64,000 nt of DNA, from assembly GCA_001768235.1 (NCBI GenBank), contig MENK01000014.1, forward strand, positions 128,977 to 192,976. The letters run 5' to 3'. Below are positions 35,674 to 45,068 of the stretch, piece by piece. Position numbers and translations under genes: made by a program. This stretch comes from Bacteroidetes bacterium GWB2_32_14 (GTDB lineage: Bacteria > Bacteroidota > Bacteroidia > Bacteroidales > UBA12077). Positions within the stretch are counted from its first letter, which is position 1, and the number at the start of each line of letters is the position of its first letter. The notes below the pieces were generated by a model. It did not search any database, was not told where the DNA came from, and saw only the letters and a list, made by a program, of their open reading frames with translations.

Positions 35674-38087
35674 TGCGTTCATTTGGATTATCTTTATTCC
35701 TGCTGCTTATTTCATATATAGCTGGTGGGCAAAATTATATCCTGTCGGGTAAAATTCACGATCAAAAAACCAAAGAGAACTTACCTTTTGTACATATCTG
35801 TTATGGCGAAAACGGGCTCGGTACAGCAACAAATATTGATGGATATTTCGAGATAAAATCAGAAAAACCAATTTCCCGGATTATTGTTAGTTATCTCGGT
35901 TATTCGACTGATACAATCAGGATAAACGAAACCTATACTCAAAAAGAAATACACGTTGAACTTGTTCCAACTTCGTTCAATATTGAAGAGGCAATAATAC
36001 TTCCGGGAACAAACCCCGCACATCGTATCATAAACAAAGTAATTGAAAACAGGGATAAAAAAAATCCCGAGAAAATGCAATCGTTTTCGTACAAATCGTA
36101 CAATAAAATGCATTTTACTGCCCGGAAAGATACATCGAAAATGCCCGATTCACTTGTTGCTGCAACATACAAGATTGATCGCAAACTCGAACAACAACAT
36201 ATACTCATACTGGAAACGGTTAATGAAAAAGAGTTTATTTATCCCGATAAAAAAAATGAACGAATAGTTGCAAGTAAAGTCTCGGGGTTCAGCGACCCCA
36301 TAATTTCTTTAATTGCATCTCAAATACAGTCGTTTTCGTTTTACAACGATTATTTTTCCATATTCGATAAAATGTACATTAACCCGATTAGTAACGGAAG
36401 TACAAACCGGTATTTTTTCTTACTCGAAGATACCATGTACACTGCACAAGGTGATACTGTTTTCATTATCTCTTACTGTCCCAAGAAAGATAAAATATTC
36501 GACGGATTAAAAGGTTTTTTACATATCAACACCAATGGTTACGCCATTCAGTCTGTGGTTGCCAAGCCACTCGAAAAGGACAACGGCATGATGGTAAGCA
36601 TTAAACAAAACTATGAATTTGTAAATAACCAACAATGGTTCCCGAAAGAATTACATACTGAAATTATTTTCGATAATGTTCTGAAAGCATCGCAGAATAT
36701 AACATACCAGATGGTTGCTGTCGGGAGATCATATGTCACGGATATTAATCTGAATCCATCGCTAAATTCAAAAGATTTCTCGCAGGTGGAAATAAAAATT
36801 CTTCCTGATGCGAATCAAAAACCTGATGCATACTGGAATGAGAACCGTACAGAGCCCTTGTACAAAAAAGACTCCCTGACCTATGTTCGTGTTGACAGTA
36901 TCTCGAAAGCAAAAAATCTAGATACAAAACTTTCTGGTTACGAAGCCATTGTAAATGGTTCTATACCCTATGGATTTATTAATTTCCCTATTAATAAAAT
37001 TATTGATTATAATCTGTACGAGGGTTGGCGGCTTGGATTTGGATTCATGACAAACTATAAGTTATCGGCTGTTTTTGAGCTGGGAGGTTATTTTGGATAT
37101 GGATTTAACGATAAAGCATTCAAATATGGAGGCGATCTTATTTTAAATATCCATAAAAATTCCGAGAGTAAACTACATTTCTCTTACTCTTACGATGTTA
37201 CAGAAAAAGCAGGCTATCATTTTTTTGAAAGATTAGACCTTACAACGACCGAATTATACAGAAAATACATCATATCCAACATGGATAAGATTGAGAAACA
37301 GGAATTTTCTTATTCATTCAGGGCTTTTAAATACCTGAACACAAACCTTTATCTCAGTAACGAAATTATCGAAAGTACCGATGGATATACCTATGAAACG
37401 ACCATTGACAATGCCACAAATCGTTTTTCTTTTACCGAAATAGGTATTCAGCTCAAGTACGCATACAATGAAAAATTTATGCAAACCCCAAAATTTAGCT
37501 ATTCTTTGGGCACTGATTATCCTGTTTTCTATGGGAACCTGGTAAAAGGAATAAGTTTTTATACCGGCGAGTTCGAATATTCAAAATATGAATTAAAAAT
37601 TATGCAAACCTTCAGAACAAAAGCATTAGGAAAAACAAAACTTACTTTTGTCGGAGGATTTATAGATGGGGATGTGCCTCTTTCCAAACTATACACAGGG
37701 CATGCAAATTACTATTCTTTCGATCCGGATGCCGAAAACAGTTTTGCAACCATGCGCATGAATGAATTTTATAACGATCGTTTCATATCTCTATTCTTCA
37801 GACAGGAAGTCGGAAGCTTATTTAAGATAAAAAGTTTTTCACCCAAGTTCGTACTGGCAAGTAATTTTGGAATAGGAGAAATCAATTACAATCCCAAACA
37901 TCATTCGGTTGAACCAATACAATCGACAAACAAAGGTTTTTACGAAAGCGGTGTGCTGGTAAATAATATCTTGAAACAACAATTTATAGGTATCGGGTTA
38001 GGCGTATATTACCGTTATGGCCCATACACTTTTATGAAAACCGCCGATAATTTTGCGTATAAATTTACATGTACAATCAACCTGTAA
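35673..38087 (+). CDS. DUF5686 outer-membrane protein with carboxypeptidase-like regulatory domain
   Basis: An 804-residue secreted protein. After the signal peptide (about 1-19) comes a CarboxypepD_reg-like beta sandwich (SGKIHDQKTKENLPFVHICY to SYLGYSTDTI), then the DUF5686 region and a C-terminal set of alternating strands ending in FAYKFTCTINL, consistent with a beta barrel inserted in the outer membrane. Proteins of this kind are conserved in Bacteroidota and have no established function. The start overlaps the pseudouridine synthase stop by one base. Confidence 0.88.
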   Translation: MRSFGLSLFLLLISYIAGGQNYILSGKIHDQKTKENLPFVHICYGENGLGTATNIDGYFEIKSEKPISRIIVSYLGYSTDTIRINETYTQKEIHVELVPTSFNIEEAIILPGTNPAHRIINKVIENRDKKNPEKMQSFSYKSYNKMHFTARKDTSKMPDSLVAATYKIDRKLEQQHILILETVNEKEFIYPDKKNERIVASKVSGFSDPIISLIASQIQSFSFYNDYFSIFDKMYINPISNGSTNRYFFLLEDTMYTAQGDTVFIISYCPKKDKIFDGLKGFLHINTNGYAIQSVVAKPLEKDNGMMVSIKQNYEFVNNQQWFPKELHTEIIFDNVLKASQNITYQMVAVGRSYVTDINLNPSLNSKDFSQVEIKILPDANQKPDAYWNENRTEPLYKKDSLTYVRVDSISKAKNLDTKLSGYEAIVNGSIPYGFINFPINKIIDYNLYEGWRLGFGFMTNYKLSAVFELGGYFGYGFNDKAFKYGGDLILNIHKNSESKLHFSYSYDVTEKAGYHFFERLDLTTTELYRKYIISNMDKIEKQEFSYSFRAFKYLNTNLYLSNEIIESTDGYTYETTIDNATNRFSFTEIGIQLKYAYNEKFMQTPKFSYSLGTDYPVFYGNLVKGISFYTGEFEYSKYELKIMQTFRTKALGKTKLTFVGGFIDGDVPLSKLYTGHANYYSFDPDAENSFATMRMNEFYNDRFISLFFRQEVGSLFKIKSFSPKFVLASNFGIGEINYNPKHHSVEPIQSTNKGFYESGVLVNNILKQQFIGIGLGVYYRYGPYTFMKTADNFAYKFTCTINL

Positions 38088-38272
38088 ACACATAATCTAC
38101 AGTCAGGCAGTGCATTATTTAAATTGATTGGTTATTGTAGTTTACAACCTGCGAATACAGTTTGGTACAGGCCAAACAAACATTTTTTACTTCTTTTTAC
38201 TCAGAATCTTCGATAAAACAATCTCGATAATATGAATTGGCTTAAAAAATAAATTTCAAAAAATATTTTTTT

Positions 38273-38288
38273 GTTAGATTATACTAAC
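38273..38288. promoter_or_regulatory. MarR operator, copy 1 (autoregulatory)
   Basis: GTTAG-ATTATA-CTAAC, a perfect 5-bp inverted repeat with a 6-bp spacer, directly abuts the promoter element TATATTTG. The same core recurs upstream of the P-type ATPase. Confidence 0.75.
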
Positions 38289-38296
38289 TATATTTG
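38289..38296 (+). promoter_or_regulatory. Candidate -7 promoter element of marR
   Basis: TATATTTG matches TAnnTTTG and ends four bases before the ATG at 38301, implying a very short or absent 5' leader. A TTTG at 38270-38273 could be the -33 element (15-base spacing), so the operator would sit between the two boxes. Confidence 0.5.
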
Positions 38297-38300
38297 CCTT

Positions 38301-38717
38301 ATGGAAAATTTAATACCGGTTATTTCAAAGCTTTCTCAGTTTATTAGCCAGATGGAAGAATCTGCAAAAGAACAATTTAACCTGTCTTCCCTTACTTTTT
38401 CACAAATGCATTACCTTGAAACAATTAATCTTCTTATCAATCCAAATATTACCGAGCTGGCTGCAGCTATGAAACTTTCAAAGCCAACAGTAAAAGTTGG
38501 AATAGACAAGCTTATCGAAAGAGATTATGTGTTTAAAGTACAATCAGACGAAGACAGGCGAAGCGCACACATACACCTTACCGAAAAAGGAAAACTGATA
38601 AACCTGATGCACGATTATGCCCATAAACGAATAGCCGAATCAATTACCAAGAAGCTTGATGACAATGAACAAAAAATACTGATTAAATTATTAAATACCG
38701 TTTTTCCGGAAAAATAA
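38301..38717 (+). CDS. MarR-family transcriptional regulator
   Basis: The track begins at a TTG inside the operator/promoter; the ATG at 38301 (MENLIPVISKLS) is preferred. The protein is about 138 residues, with the winged helix NITELAAAMKLSKPTVKVGIDKLIERDYVFKVQSDEDRRSAHIHLTE in normal MarR order (quoted region shown for the family pattern), flanked by dimerisation helices. A GTTAG-N6-CTAAC operator lies at its own promoter and another before the ATPase gene 49 bases downstream, so it likely represses both itself and the ATPase in response to an ion or ligand. Confidence 0.92.
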   Translation: MENLIPVISKLSQFISQMEESAKEQFNLSSLTFSQMHYLETINLLINPNITELAAAMKLSKPTVKVGIDKLIERDYVFKVQSDEDRRSAHIHLTEKGKLINLMHDYAHKRIAESITKKLDDNEQKILIKLLNTVFPEK

Positions 38718-38728
38718 TAACAAACCAT

Positions 38729-38750
38729 ATCGTTAGCATTTACTAACGAT
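38729..38750. promoter_or_regulatory. MarR operator, copy 2, before the P-type ATPase
   Basis: ATCGTTAG-CATTTA-CTAACGAT has perfect 8-bp arms with the same 6-bp spacer as the copy before marR. It lies 16 bases before the ATG of the ATPase gene and 11 bases after the marR stop. Confidence 0.8.
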
Positions 38751-38766
38751 AACAAACCTGAATTTG

Positions 38767-41319
38767 ATGGAACCTTTTTTAAAATCCGAGAATTATACAG
38801 GGCTTACTGAAGGCCAGGTGTATCAAAAACTCATTTCTGAAGGATATAATGAATTGCCCTCATCTAAACCCAGGGGAATTCTCCAAATAGGACTTGGTGT
38901 GATAAAAGAACCCATGTTCCTGTTATTGGTAGCCTGTGGCACTTTATATCTCATCCTGGGTGATATCCAGGAAGGATTAATGCTTCTGGGGTTCGTATTT
39001 GTAATCATGGGTATTGAGTTTTATCAGGAGAAAAAAACAGAAAAGGCTCTGGATGCATTGAAAGACCTTGCAAGTCCCAGAGCTTTGGTTATTCGGGATG
39101 GAATAACTAAAAGAATTGCCGGGAAAGAAGTTGTTACAGATGATATTGTTATTTTACAGGAAGGCGACAGAGTTCCGGCAGATGCAATAGTTCTGAATTG
39201 CAATAACTTATTAGCCGACGAATCATTATTAACAGGAGAATCGGTACCTGTTAGAAAAAGAGAATGGAAAGAAGGAGATAAAACTTTTATTCCCGGGGGC
39301 GATGACATTCCGGTTGTTTATTCAGGTTCAATGATTGTTCAGGGTAATGGAATAGTTAAGGTTATTGCAACAGCAACAAACACTGAAATTGGAAAAATCG
39401 GCAAAGCACTAGAATCAGTAAAAGAAGAACCTACCCGATTAAAAAGAGAGATGGGTGTCTTGGTCAGGCGTCTTGCCATAATTGGTATTACATTATGTAT
39501 CCTGGTTATTGGTATTTATACATTAACCAGGGGTGATTTATTAAAAGGGTTTCTTGCGGGTATTACCCTTGCAATGGCCATGTTGCCTGAAGAATTCCCT
39601 GTAGTCTTAACCGTTTTCCTTGCCCTTGGCGCATGGCGGATATCAAAAAAGAACGTTTTAACCAGAAACCCGGCTGCAATTGAAACACTTGGTTCGGCTA
39701 CTGTTCTCTGTACTGATAAAACAGGGACATTAACCCAAAATAAAATGACTGTTACACGTCTTTATAACGGGGCAATTTTTCATAAAATAATATCCGGGAA
39801 CATCTTGCCTGAACCATTTCACCAAGTCATTGAATACGGGATTTTATCGAGCCAGGCAAATGCCTACGACCCAATGGAAAGAGCGATAATTAATATTGGG
39901 AACCAATTCCTGCAAGATACCGAGCACATTCATACAGATTGGGTAATGGAAAAAGAATATCCATTATCAAAAGAATTACTGGCAATGTCGCGGGTGTTTT
40001 CAAATACGGGAACAAATGAACGGGTAATAGCAGCGAAAGGTGCACCTGAAGCTATCTTCGACTTGTGCCACCTGAATAACAATACAATAGCAAATTTTGA
40101 AAAAGCTGTAGCTGAAATGGCATCATCAGGGTTAAGAGTACTGGGAGTTGCCAGGGCTAAATTAATCCCTGAAGAACTGCCGTCCATTCAACATGATTTT
40201 GATTTTGAATTTATTGGTTTAATCGGCTTGTCAGACCCTATTCGGGAAAATGTTCCGGCTGCAGTAAAAGAATGTTATAAAGCGGGTATAAGGGTTATAA
40301 TGATTACCGGAGACTATCCTGTAACTGCAACCAATATAGGCAAAGATATTGGAATTAAAAATTACGAGCTTTGTATAACAGGCCCTGAATTACAGGATAT
40401 GACCGAAGAAGTTCTTTGTGAACGTATTAAAACGGCGAATATTTTTGCCCGTGTTGTTCCTGAACAAAAACTTAAAATCGTGAATGCCCTTAAACGGAAT
40501 AATGAAATTGTTGCAATGACCGGCGACGGGGTTAATGATGCTCCTGCACTAAAAGCTTCAAATATAGGAATTGCCATGGGAGAAAAAGGTACCGATGTAG
40601 CCCGGGAAGCATCGTCGCTGGTTTTAATGGACGATAATTTTGCTTCCATTGTCGGAGCCGTAAAAATGGGACGAAAAATATTTGATAACCTTCAAAAAGC
40701 TTTAGCATATATTTTTGCTATCCATGTTCCTATTGCAGGCTTATCTCTAATTCCGGTATTTTTTGCAGATTTACCCCTCATCCTGTGGCCGATACATATT
40801 GTTTTCCTGGAACTAATTATAGATCCTGCCTGTTCTATCATTTTTGAAGCAGAAATTGAGGAAAAAAATGTGATGTCGAGGCCCCCGAAAAATATTGAAG
40901 AACCATTCTTTGGTGCCAAAAAAATAATATTAAGCTGTATTCAGGGAGTTGGAATCTTAATTATTAGTTTACTGGTATATTTTATCAGCATCAAAATGGG
41001 ATATTCCGAAAAAAGTGTAAGAACGCTTACATTTGTTACTTTAATAATCTCAAATATTGCCGTTATTCTTTCAAACCGTTCATGGTCAACAAATATATTT
41101 AAAATCATCGTTACTCCGAACAAAGCCGTTAAGTGGGTAATTGGCGGGGCTGTAATTTTTCTTATCCTGATTCTGAATATACCGTTTTTATTAGACTTGT
41201 TCCTGTTTGAGAAAATTGGCATCCCGGAAATATTAATATGTACATTTGCCGGGTTTTTCAGCATCTTATGGTTTGAGTTCTATAAAAAAATGAGACAGGC
41301 TAAAAAAGCAATCATTTAA
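38767..41319 (+). CDS. P-type cation-transporting ATPase (P2/Ca2+-like)
   Basis: An 850-residue pump; the ATG at 38767 is preferred over the TTG at 38764. It has the actuator motif LTGESVPV, membrane segment M4 with MLPEEFPVV, phosphorylation site CTDKTGTLTQNKM, nucleotide-binding KGAPEAI and the hinge MTGDGVNDAPALK, plus ten predicted membrane helices. The PEEFP sequence in M4 differs from the PEGL of SERCA-type calcium pumps, so the ion is uncertain (Ca2+, Mn2+ or another cation). It lacks heavy-metal-binding N-terminal domains. The MarR operator just upstream indicates inducible expression. Confidence 0.93.
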   Translation: MEPFLKSENYTGLTEGQVYQKLISEGYNELPSSKPRGILQIGLGVIKEPMFLLLVACGTLYLILGDIQEGLMLLGFVFVIMGIEFYQEKKTEKALDALKDLASPRALVIRDGITKRIAGKEVVTDDIVILQEGDRVPADAIVLNCNNLLADESLLTGESVPVRKREWKEGDKTFIPGGDDIPVVYSGSMIVQGNGIVKVIATATNTEIGKIGKALESVKEEPTRLKREMGVLVRRLAIIGITLCILVIGIYTLTRGDLLKGFLAGITLAMAMLPEEFPVVLTVFLALGAWRISKKNVLTRNPAAIETLGSATVLCTDKTGTLTQNKMTVTRLYNGAIFHKIISGNILPEPFHQVIEYGILSSQANAYDPMERAIINIGNQFLQDTEHIHTDWVMEKEYPLSKELLAMSRVFSNTGTNERVIAAKGAPEAIFDLCHLNNNTIANFEKAVAEMASSGLRVLGVARAKLIPEELPSIQHDFDFEFIGLIGLSDPIRENVPAAVKECYKAGIRVIMITGDYPVTATNIGKDIGIKNYELCITGPELQDMTEEVLCERIKTANIFARVVPEQKLKIVNALKRNNEIVAMTGDGVNDAPALKASNIGIAMGEKGTDVAREASSLVLMDDNFASIVGAVKMGRKIFDNLQKALAYIFAIHVPIAGLSLIPVFFADLPLILWPIHIVFLELIIDPACSIIFEAEIEEKNVMSRPPKNIEEPFFGAKKIILSCIQGVGILIISLLVYFISIKMGYSEKSVRTLTFVTLIISNIAVILSNRSWSTNIFKIIVTPNKAVKWVIGGAVIFLILILNIPFLLDLFLFEKIGIPEILICTFAGFFSILWFEFYKKMRQAKKAII

Positions 41320-41397
41320 TTTTAATTAAAAAACAATATCACAAAATAAAACCAAGATTAGAAGAAACAAAATAGGTTTATAACACGAACTAAAACT

Positions 41398-42036
41398 ATG
41401 AAAAATCAAGCAGACAAAGAAAGGAAATTTTGGAATTCATTTGCCGGGAAATACGATAAGTTTATAAGTAAAGCATTAGGCTCAACCTACGAGAGTTTAT
41501 ATAAAAACCTTATCGGAGATGTTCAAAATACAGATAACGTTTTGGAAATTGGAACCGGAACAGGCCTTATTGCCTTCCGGATTTCCGAATATGTAAAAAA
41601 TATAACCGCACTTGACTATTCCCCTGAAATGATACAAATTGCTAAAAAGAAACAAACAGGTAAGCAAAATACCACTATTCATTTTGAAACAGGCGATTGT
41701 TACAATCTTAATTTTAACGAAAAAACCTTTGACCTGGTAATTGCTTCGAATATAATGCACCTTTTAACCGAGCCTGAAAAAGCATTATCAGAAATTAAAC
41801 GGGTAATGAAATTAAACGGCAGGGTAATTCTTCCAACTTTTTGTCATGGCGATACAACAATCAGTCGTTTTTTATCAGGCATCTTTGGGTTATTTGGATT
41901 CCGGGCTTATAACAAATGGAGTACAGGAAATTTTAAAAAATTTATTGAAAATAACGGGTTTAAAATTATCAGGAGTGAAGCAATCAGGAGTAAAATCCCG
42001 CTGATGTATATAATAGCAGAAAAACATCCGGTTTAG
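41398..42036 (+). CDS. Class I SAM-dependent methyltransferase (Methyltransf_11/25)
   Basis: A 212-residue methyltransferase with SAM motif VLEIGTGTGLIAFRIS, acidic strand end TALDYSPEMI and the post-motif DLVIASNIMHLLTEPEKALSEIKRV. The general pattern resembles UbiE/phospholipid-type methyltransferases, but no substrate can be given. It follows the P-type ATPase by 78 bases on the same strand and may be in the MarR-controlled transcript; no operator copy was seen in the gap. Confidence 0.88.
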   Translation: MKNQADKERKFWNSFAGKYDKFISKALGSTYESLYKNLIGDVQNTDNVLEIGTGTGLIAFRISEYVKNITALDYSPEMIQIAKKKQTGKQNTTIHFETGDCYNLNFNEKTFDLVIASNIMHLLTEPEKALSEIKRVMKLNGRVILPTFCHGDTTISRFLSGIFGLFGFRAYNKWSTGNFKKFIENNGFKIIRSEAIRSKIPLMYIIAEKHPV

Positions 42037-42096
42037 TATATAGCAAGTGAAAAACACGGATAACAAGCCGGCTTTTGTAACTGCCTTTTTAAAAAT

Positions 42097-42294
42097 CTAT
42101 GAATCCAAAATGGTTTTTACGCGCCCAATTTCGCCTGAAGAAAGCCTTACTTTTATTCCATGCGGGTGTGTTGCCGAGTTAGTTAGTATATCCTGAACAA
42201 ACCCTTCGGTTAATTTTCCCGTGCGTTGATCTTTTTTGAGTACAATTGCTACCTTCGTACCCGCTTTGATACCCGATCTGTTTGTTCCACTCAT
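42097..42294 (-). CDS. YwbE family protein (DUF2196)
   Basis: A 65-residue protein almost entirely made of the family pattern: SGIKAGTKVAIVLKKDQRTG, then LTEGFVQDILTNSATHPHGI and KVRLSSGEIGRVKTI. It is a small KOW-like beta protein conserved in many bacteria and its function is unknown. It converges with the methyltransferase gene. Confidence 0.92.
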   Translation of the reverse strand: MSGTNRSGIKAGTKVAIVLKKDQRTGKLTEGFVQDILTNSATHPHGIKVRLSSGEIGRVKTILDS

Positions 42295-42331
42295 TCCTTT
42301 TATCCTTTAAAAAATCTGTATTTATTGAATT

Positions 42332-42457
42332 AACAACGGTAAGTATAAGAATAGAGCCGACTGCGGGCTACATTCCTGTCAAGTTGCACAAGAGTTTAAG
42401 CGGGCTACAACCTTTGAATTTACTACTGTCTCGGCTATTATTTTTATACATTGTTGT
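42332..42457. repeat. Large imperfect inverted repeat beside the ROCO unit
   Basis: The left arm (42332-42360, AACAACGGTAAGTATAAG...) and the right arm (42431-42457) share the blocks ACAAC, GTATAA, AATA and AGCCGA when one is reverse-complemented. The loop contains GCGGGCTACA twice in direct orientation (42363 and 42400). The element lies between YwbE and the 3' end of the 91-residue gene. It resembles a folded recombination site or a large hairpin more than a terminator. Confidence 0.65.
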
Positions 42458-42477
42458 GGTACGTTTTTCTAATTCTA

Positions 42478-42753
42478 TTATTGCTTTAATAATTCAATCA
42501 GTCCATTGAATAATGTTGTTCCAATTTGAATTCCATTTTTCATAAAGAAATCTTTTAATTTATGTGATGATTTATCTTTTGATGTTATAATTTCATTTAG
42601 TTCCTTTTTTTGAGTCTCACTTAATGAAGATATTGCATTTTCAAAATTTCTGAGTGTCGTTTTATCTTCAAATGATAGTTTCAATGATTTCAAAACTCCT
42701 TCAATATTTACATTTTGAATGTTCTGGGTTTTTGCATTAAATATTAGTTTCAT
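42478..42753 (-). CDS. Small protein encoded with the ROCO GTPase, unrecognised
   Basis: A 91-residue protein I do not recognise. It has a short N-terminal strand region, a helical middle (SLSETQKKELNEIITSKD) and a C-terminal amphipathic or weakly hydrophobic helix (IQIGTTLFNGLIELLKQ). Its start overlaps the ROCO stop by four bases (ATGA), so the two are translated as a pair. It may be an effector or adaptor for the GTPase; this is inference only. A similar hydrophobic-helix ending is seen in the 205-residue protein at 53332. Confidence 0.7.
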   Translation of the reverse strand: MKLIFNAKTQNIQNVNIEGVLKSLKLSFEDKTTLRNFENAISSLSETQKKELNEIITSKDKSSHKLKDFFMKNGIQIGTTLFNGLIELLKQ

Positions 42754-44912
42754 AGGTTATAATTAGTTTCATTATTAATTATTGTGATATTTTGTGTTTC
42801 AGAATTGAATTGTATTGAATTCTTGGAATACAAACCAAGTAGTTTCGGGATGTCTACCTCGATTGCACTAATATTGCAAGTAATAACTCCTTTCCCTTTC
42901 TTTTGAAAGTTTATAATTTGTGAATAAGAAAATAGGGATGGATTTGAAGATTTACTACATTCTTTACATATACATGGTATTTTAAGGTCGTTAGTGGGGT
43001 TATTAAGAGATATATGTATTTTATCTATTTCGTGAATAATAATGTTTAATAAATGGTTTACATTGTCACCATTTAAATAAATGGTGATTTTTCTCTCAAA
43101 AGGCTGAGATATTACAATACCCTTTGTTTCTTCAATTACTCTATATTTTTCTTCTCCGTATTTTTGATTAGGAATTTTCTCCGTCACTGTTTTTTGCAAC
43201 TCAAAACCATCTTTCCAAATCTTTCTTGTATTAACAAGATGTTGAAGTTTTACCATAAGCCTGGTTACTATTCCTGATGGCATGAATGGGTATTCAATTA
43301 CAAATCTTTTATATCCATTGAATGAAGATTTTGAAAATGGAGAATTTACTGACAGCAATTCCGGGACAACATATTTATTATCTCCAATACCAAATATTAT
43401 TTCAAATTTTTTCATTAGTTCAATGAAATATTTGTAATGTTCTTCTTTATATTCTTGCCACACTTTTGAAAGGTCTGCACTAGAAAATATACCATAATTT
43501 TCTTGAATGAATTTTGTGTCAATCAACTTGTAGACAGCTTCTGTAGCCCAATCAGGATTGACAAATATTAAATCCTTAAGAATATCGTGCTCCTTAAAAT
43601 GCAAAAAGACTCCAAGGTCATGATAGTATTCACTGAGAAATAAGGCACTAGATTTATTTAATCCATTTTTTTCGCAAATTTGGATGTAATGCGATATGCT
43701 TAAGTAATTATAATTTTCTTTCTCAAGATATTTTCTTATGTCAATCCATTTTTTTGGCAAATAATCTCCTATGTGGTCTAGTTTTTCAATTTCATTAGTA
43801 ATAGCTTTTATAAGTTCTTTAACACCTTCTCCAGTTTTTGCGCTTACCTTGTGAAAGCCTTTTATATTTTTGAAGGTGGTTTTTAACGTTGCTTCATCAA
43901 TGTTTTTATATCTCTCATCGCTTTTATTACATACGATTAATATTGGAGAATCTTTCCCAAGTAGCGATATAACATTCAACCAATAGTCAAATTGAACGTT
44001 TAAATCATCTCTTCGAGCTTCCCATACAAAAATGTATATAGACCTACGAGTCAAAAAAAATTGATGAGTAGAATGGTATATTTCCTGCCCCCCAAAATCC
44101 CATAAATTCAATTTTATTTCAGTTGAATTATTACTTATCAAAGTCATAGAATCAATATCAATACCTTCTGTGCTAACTTGATTTTCATCAATTTTGTACT
44201 CAAAATCTTTCAATTTTTTTAACAAGCATGTTTTTCCAACAGCTCCTTCACCAACTGTTAATAGCTTCGCCTCAAACAACTGAACTTTTTCATCAGTAGA
44301 TAATTCTTTCAAATAAGTTATAATCGCTTTACTACCTTTGGAGAAAATTTCTAAAGGAATATTTGAAATATTATTTCCTTCGTATAGAATGAATGAGAGA
44401 CCTTTTGCATTCCCTAATTCTGTTGGTAATAATTTAATATTATTATTTAAAATAAATAGTGTCTTAATATTTGTTAGATTTCCAAAATTCAGAGGTAAAG
44501 AATTCAATTTATTATTACAAATATAAAGATGTTCAAGTGATTTTAATCTTCCGAATTCAGATGGCAATTCCTCAATTAAATTATTATCTAAATATAAAAA
44601 TTTTAGTCTTTTTAGGTTTTCTATGTTTTTGGGAATAGTTTCAATGAAATTATTAGATAAATAAATTGTTTCCAATTTTTCCAATTCAAATAGTTCAACT
44701 GGGAGTGATTTAATTTGGTTATTCCCTAAATCTAATACTTTCAAATTTTGCAAACGATTTATGCTTGGGGGAATTTCCGTAATGTTATTTGAGTTAAGAA
44801 ATAGGTATTCAATATTGGTACTTTCAAATAATTCTTCAGGAAATACATTTAGTCCTTTTCCCCAATAACTTATTGTTTTATTTAATGATTGTATACTATT
44901 GTTGTTATTCAT
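42750..44912 (-). CDS. LRR-Roc-COR (ROCO family) GTPase
   Basis: A 720-residue ROCO protein. Leucine-rich repeats span about residues 34-185 with regular 23-residue spacing. The Roc GTPase domain has P-loop GEGAVGKT (221-228), switch II WDFGGQE (271-277) and CNKSDE (328-333). The COR dimerisation domain covers about 385-610. The C-terminal tail contains CICKEC and a further Cys, possibly a metal-binding knuckle. No kinase domain is present, as usual for bacterial members. ROCO proteins cycle between dimer and monomer with GTP state; their bacterial role is mostly unknown. The gene is AT-rich compared with its neighbours and has a small overlapping partner, features of an accessory unit. Confidence 0.95.
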   Translation of the reverse strand: MNNNNSIQSLNKTISYWGKGLNVFPEELFESTNIEYLFLNSNNITEIPPSINRLQNLKVLDLGNNQIKSLPVELFELEKLETIYLSNNFIETIPKNIENLKRLKFLYLDNNLIEELPSEFGRLKSLEHLYICNNKLNSLPLNFGNLTNIKTLFILNNNIKLLPTELGNAKGLSFILYEGNNISNIPLEIFSKGSKAIITYLKELSTDEKVQLFEAKLLTVGEGAVGKTCLLKKLKDFEYKIDENQVSTEGIDIDSMTLISNNSTEIKLNLWDFGGQEIYHSTHQFFLTRRSIYIFVWEARRDDLNVQFDYWLNVISLLGKDSPILIVCNKSDERYKNIDEATLKTTFKNIKGFHKVSAKTGEGVKELIKAITNEIEKLDHIGDYLPKKWIDIRKYLEKENYNYLSISHYIQICEKNGLNKSSALFLSEYYHDLGVFLHFKEHDILKDLIFVNPDWATEAVYKLIDTKFIQENYGIFSSADLSKVWQEYKEEHYKYFIELMKKFEIIFGIGDNKYVVPELLSVNSPFSKSSFNGYKRFVIEYPFMPSGIVTRLMVKLQHLVNTRKIWKDGFELQKTVTEKIPNQKYGEEKYRVIEETKGIVISQPFERKITIYLNGDNVNHLLNIIIHEIDKIHISLNNPTNDLKIPCICKECSKSSNPSLFSYSQIINFQKKGKGVITCNISAIEVDIPKLLGLYSKNSIQFNSETQNITIINNETNYNL

Positions 44913-45068
44913 TAATTGTCAATTCTATAAGTTACATAAACTAACATAAACGTATATTTTGAAGCAGGTTAAAATTTACCACAACTAATAAATAAACCTG
45001 AATATAATGGTTCAAAGTTAATCTAATACATCTATTTTAAAAACACTGTACGGATTTCTATTTTGATA

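Noticed and set aside
42332-42457. Classical integron attC site
   Set aside because: The hairpin is large, but the RYYYAAC and GTTRRRY core boxes do not fit and no IntI is present in the window, so it is reported only as an inverted repeat.
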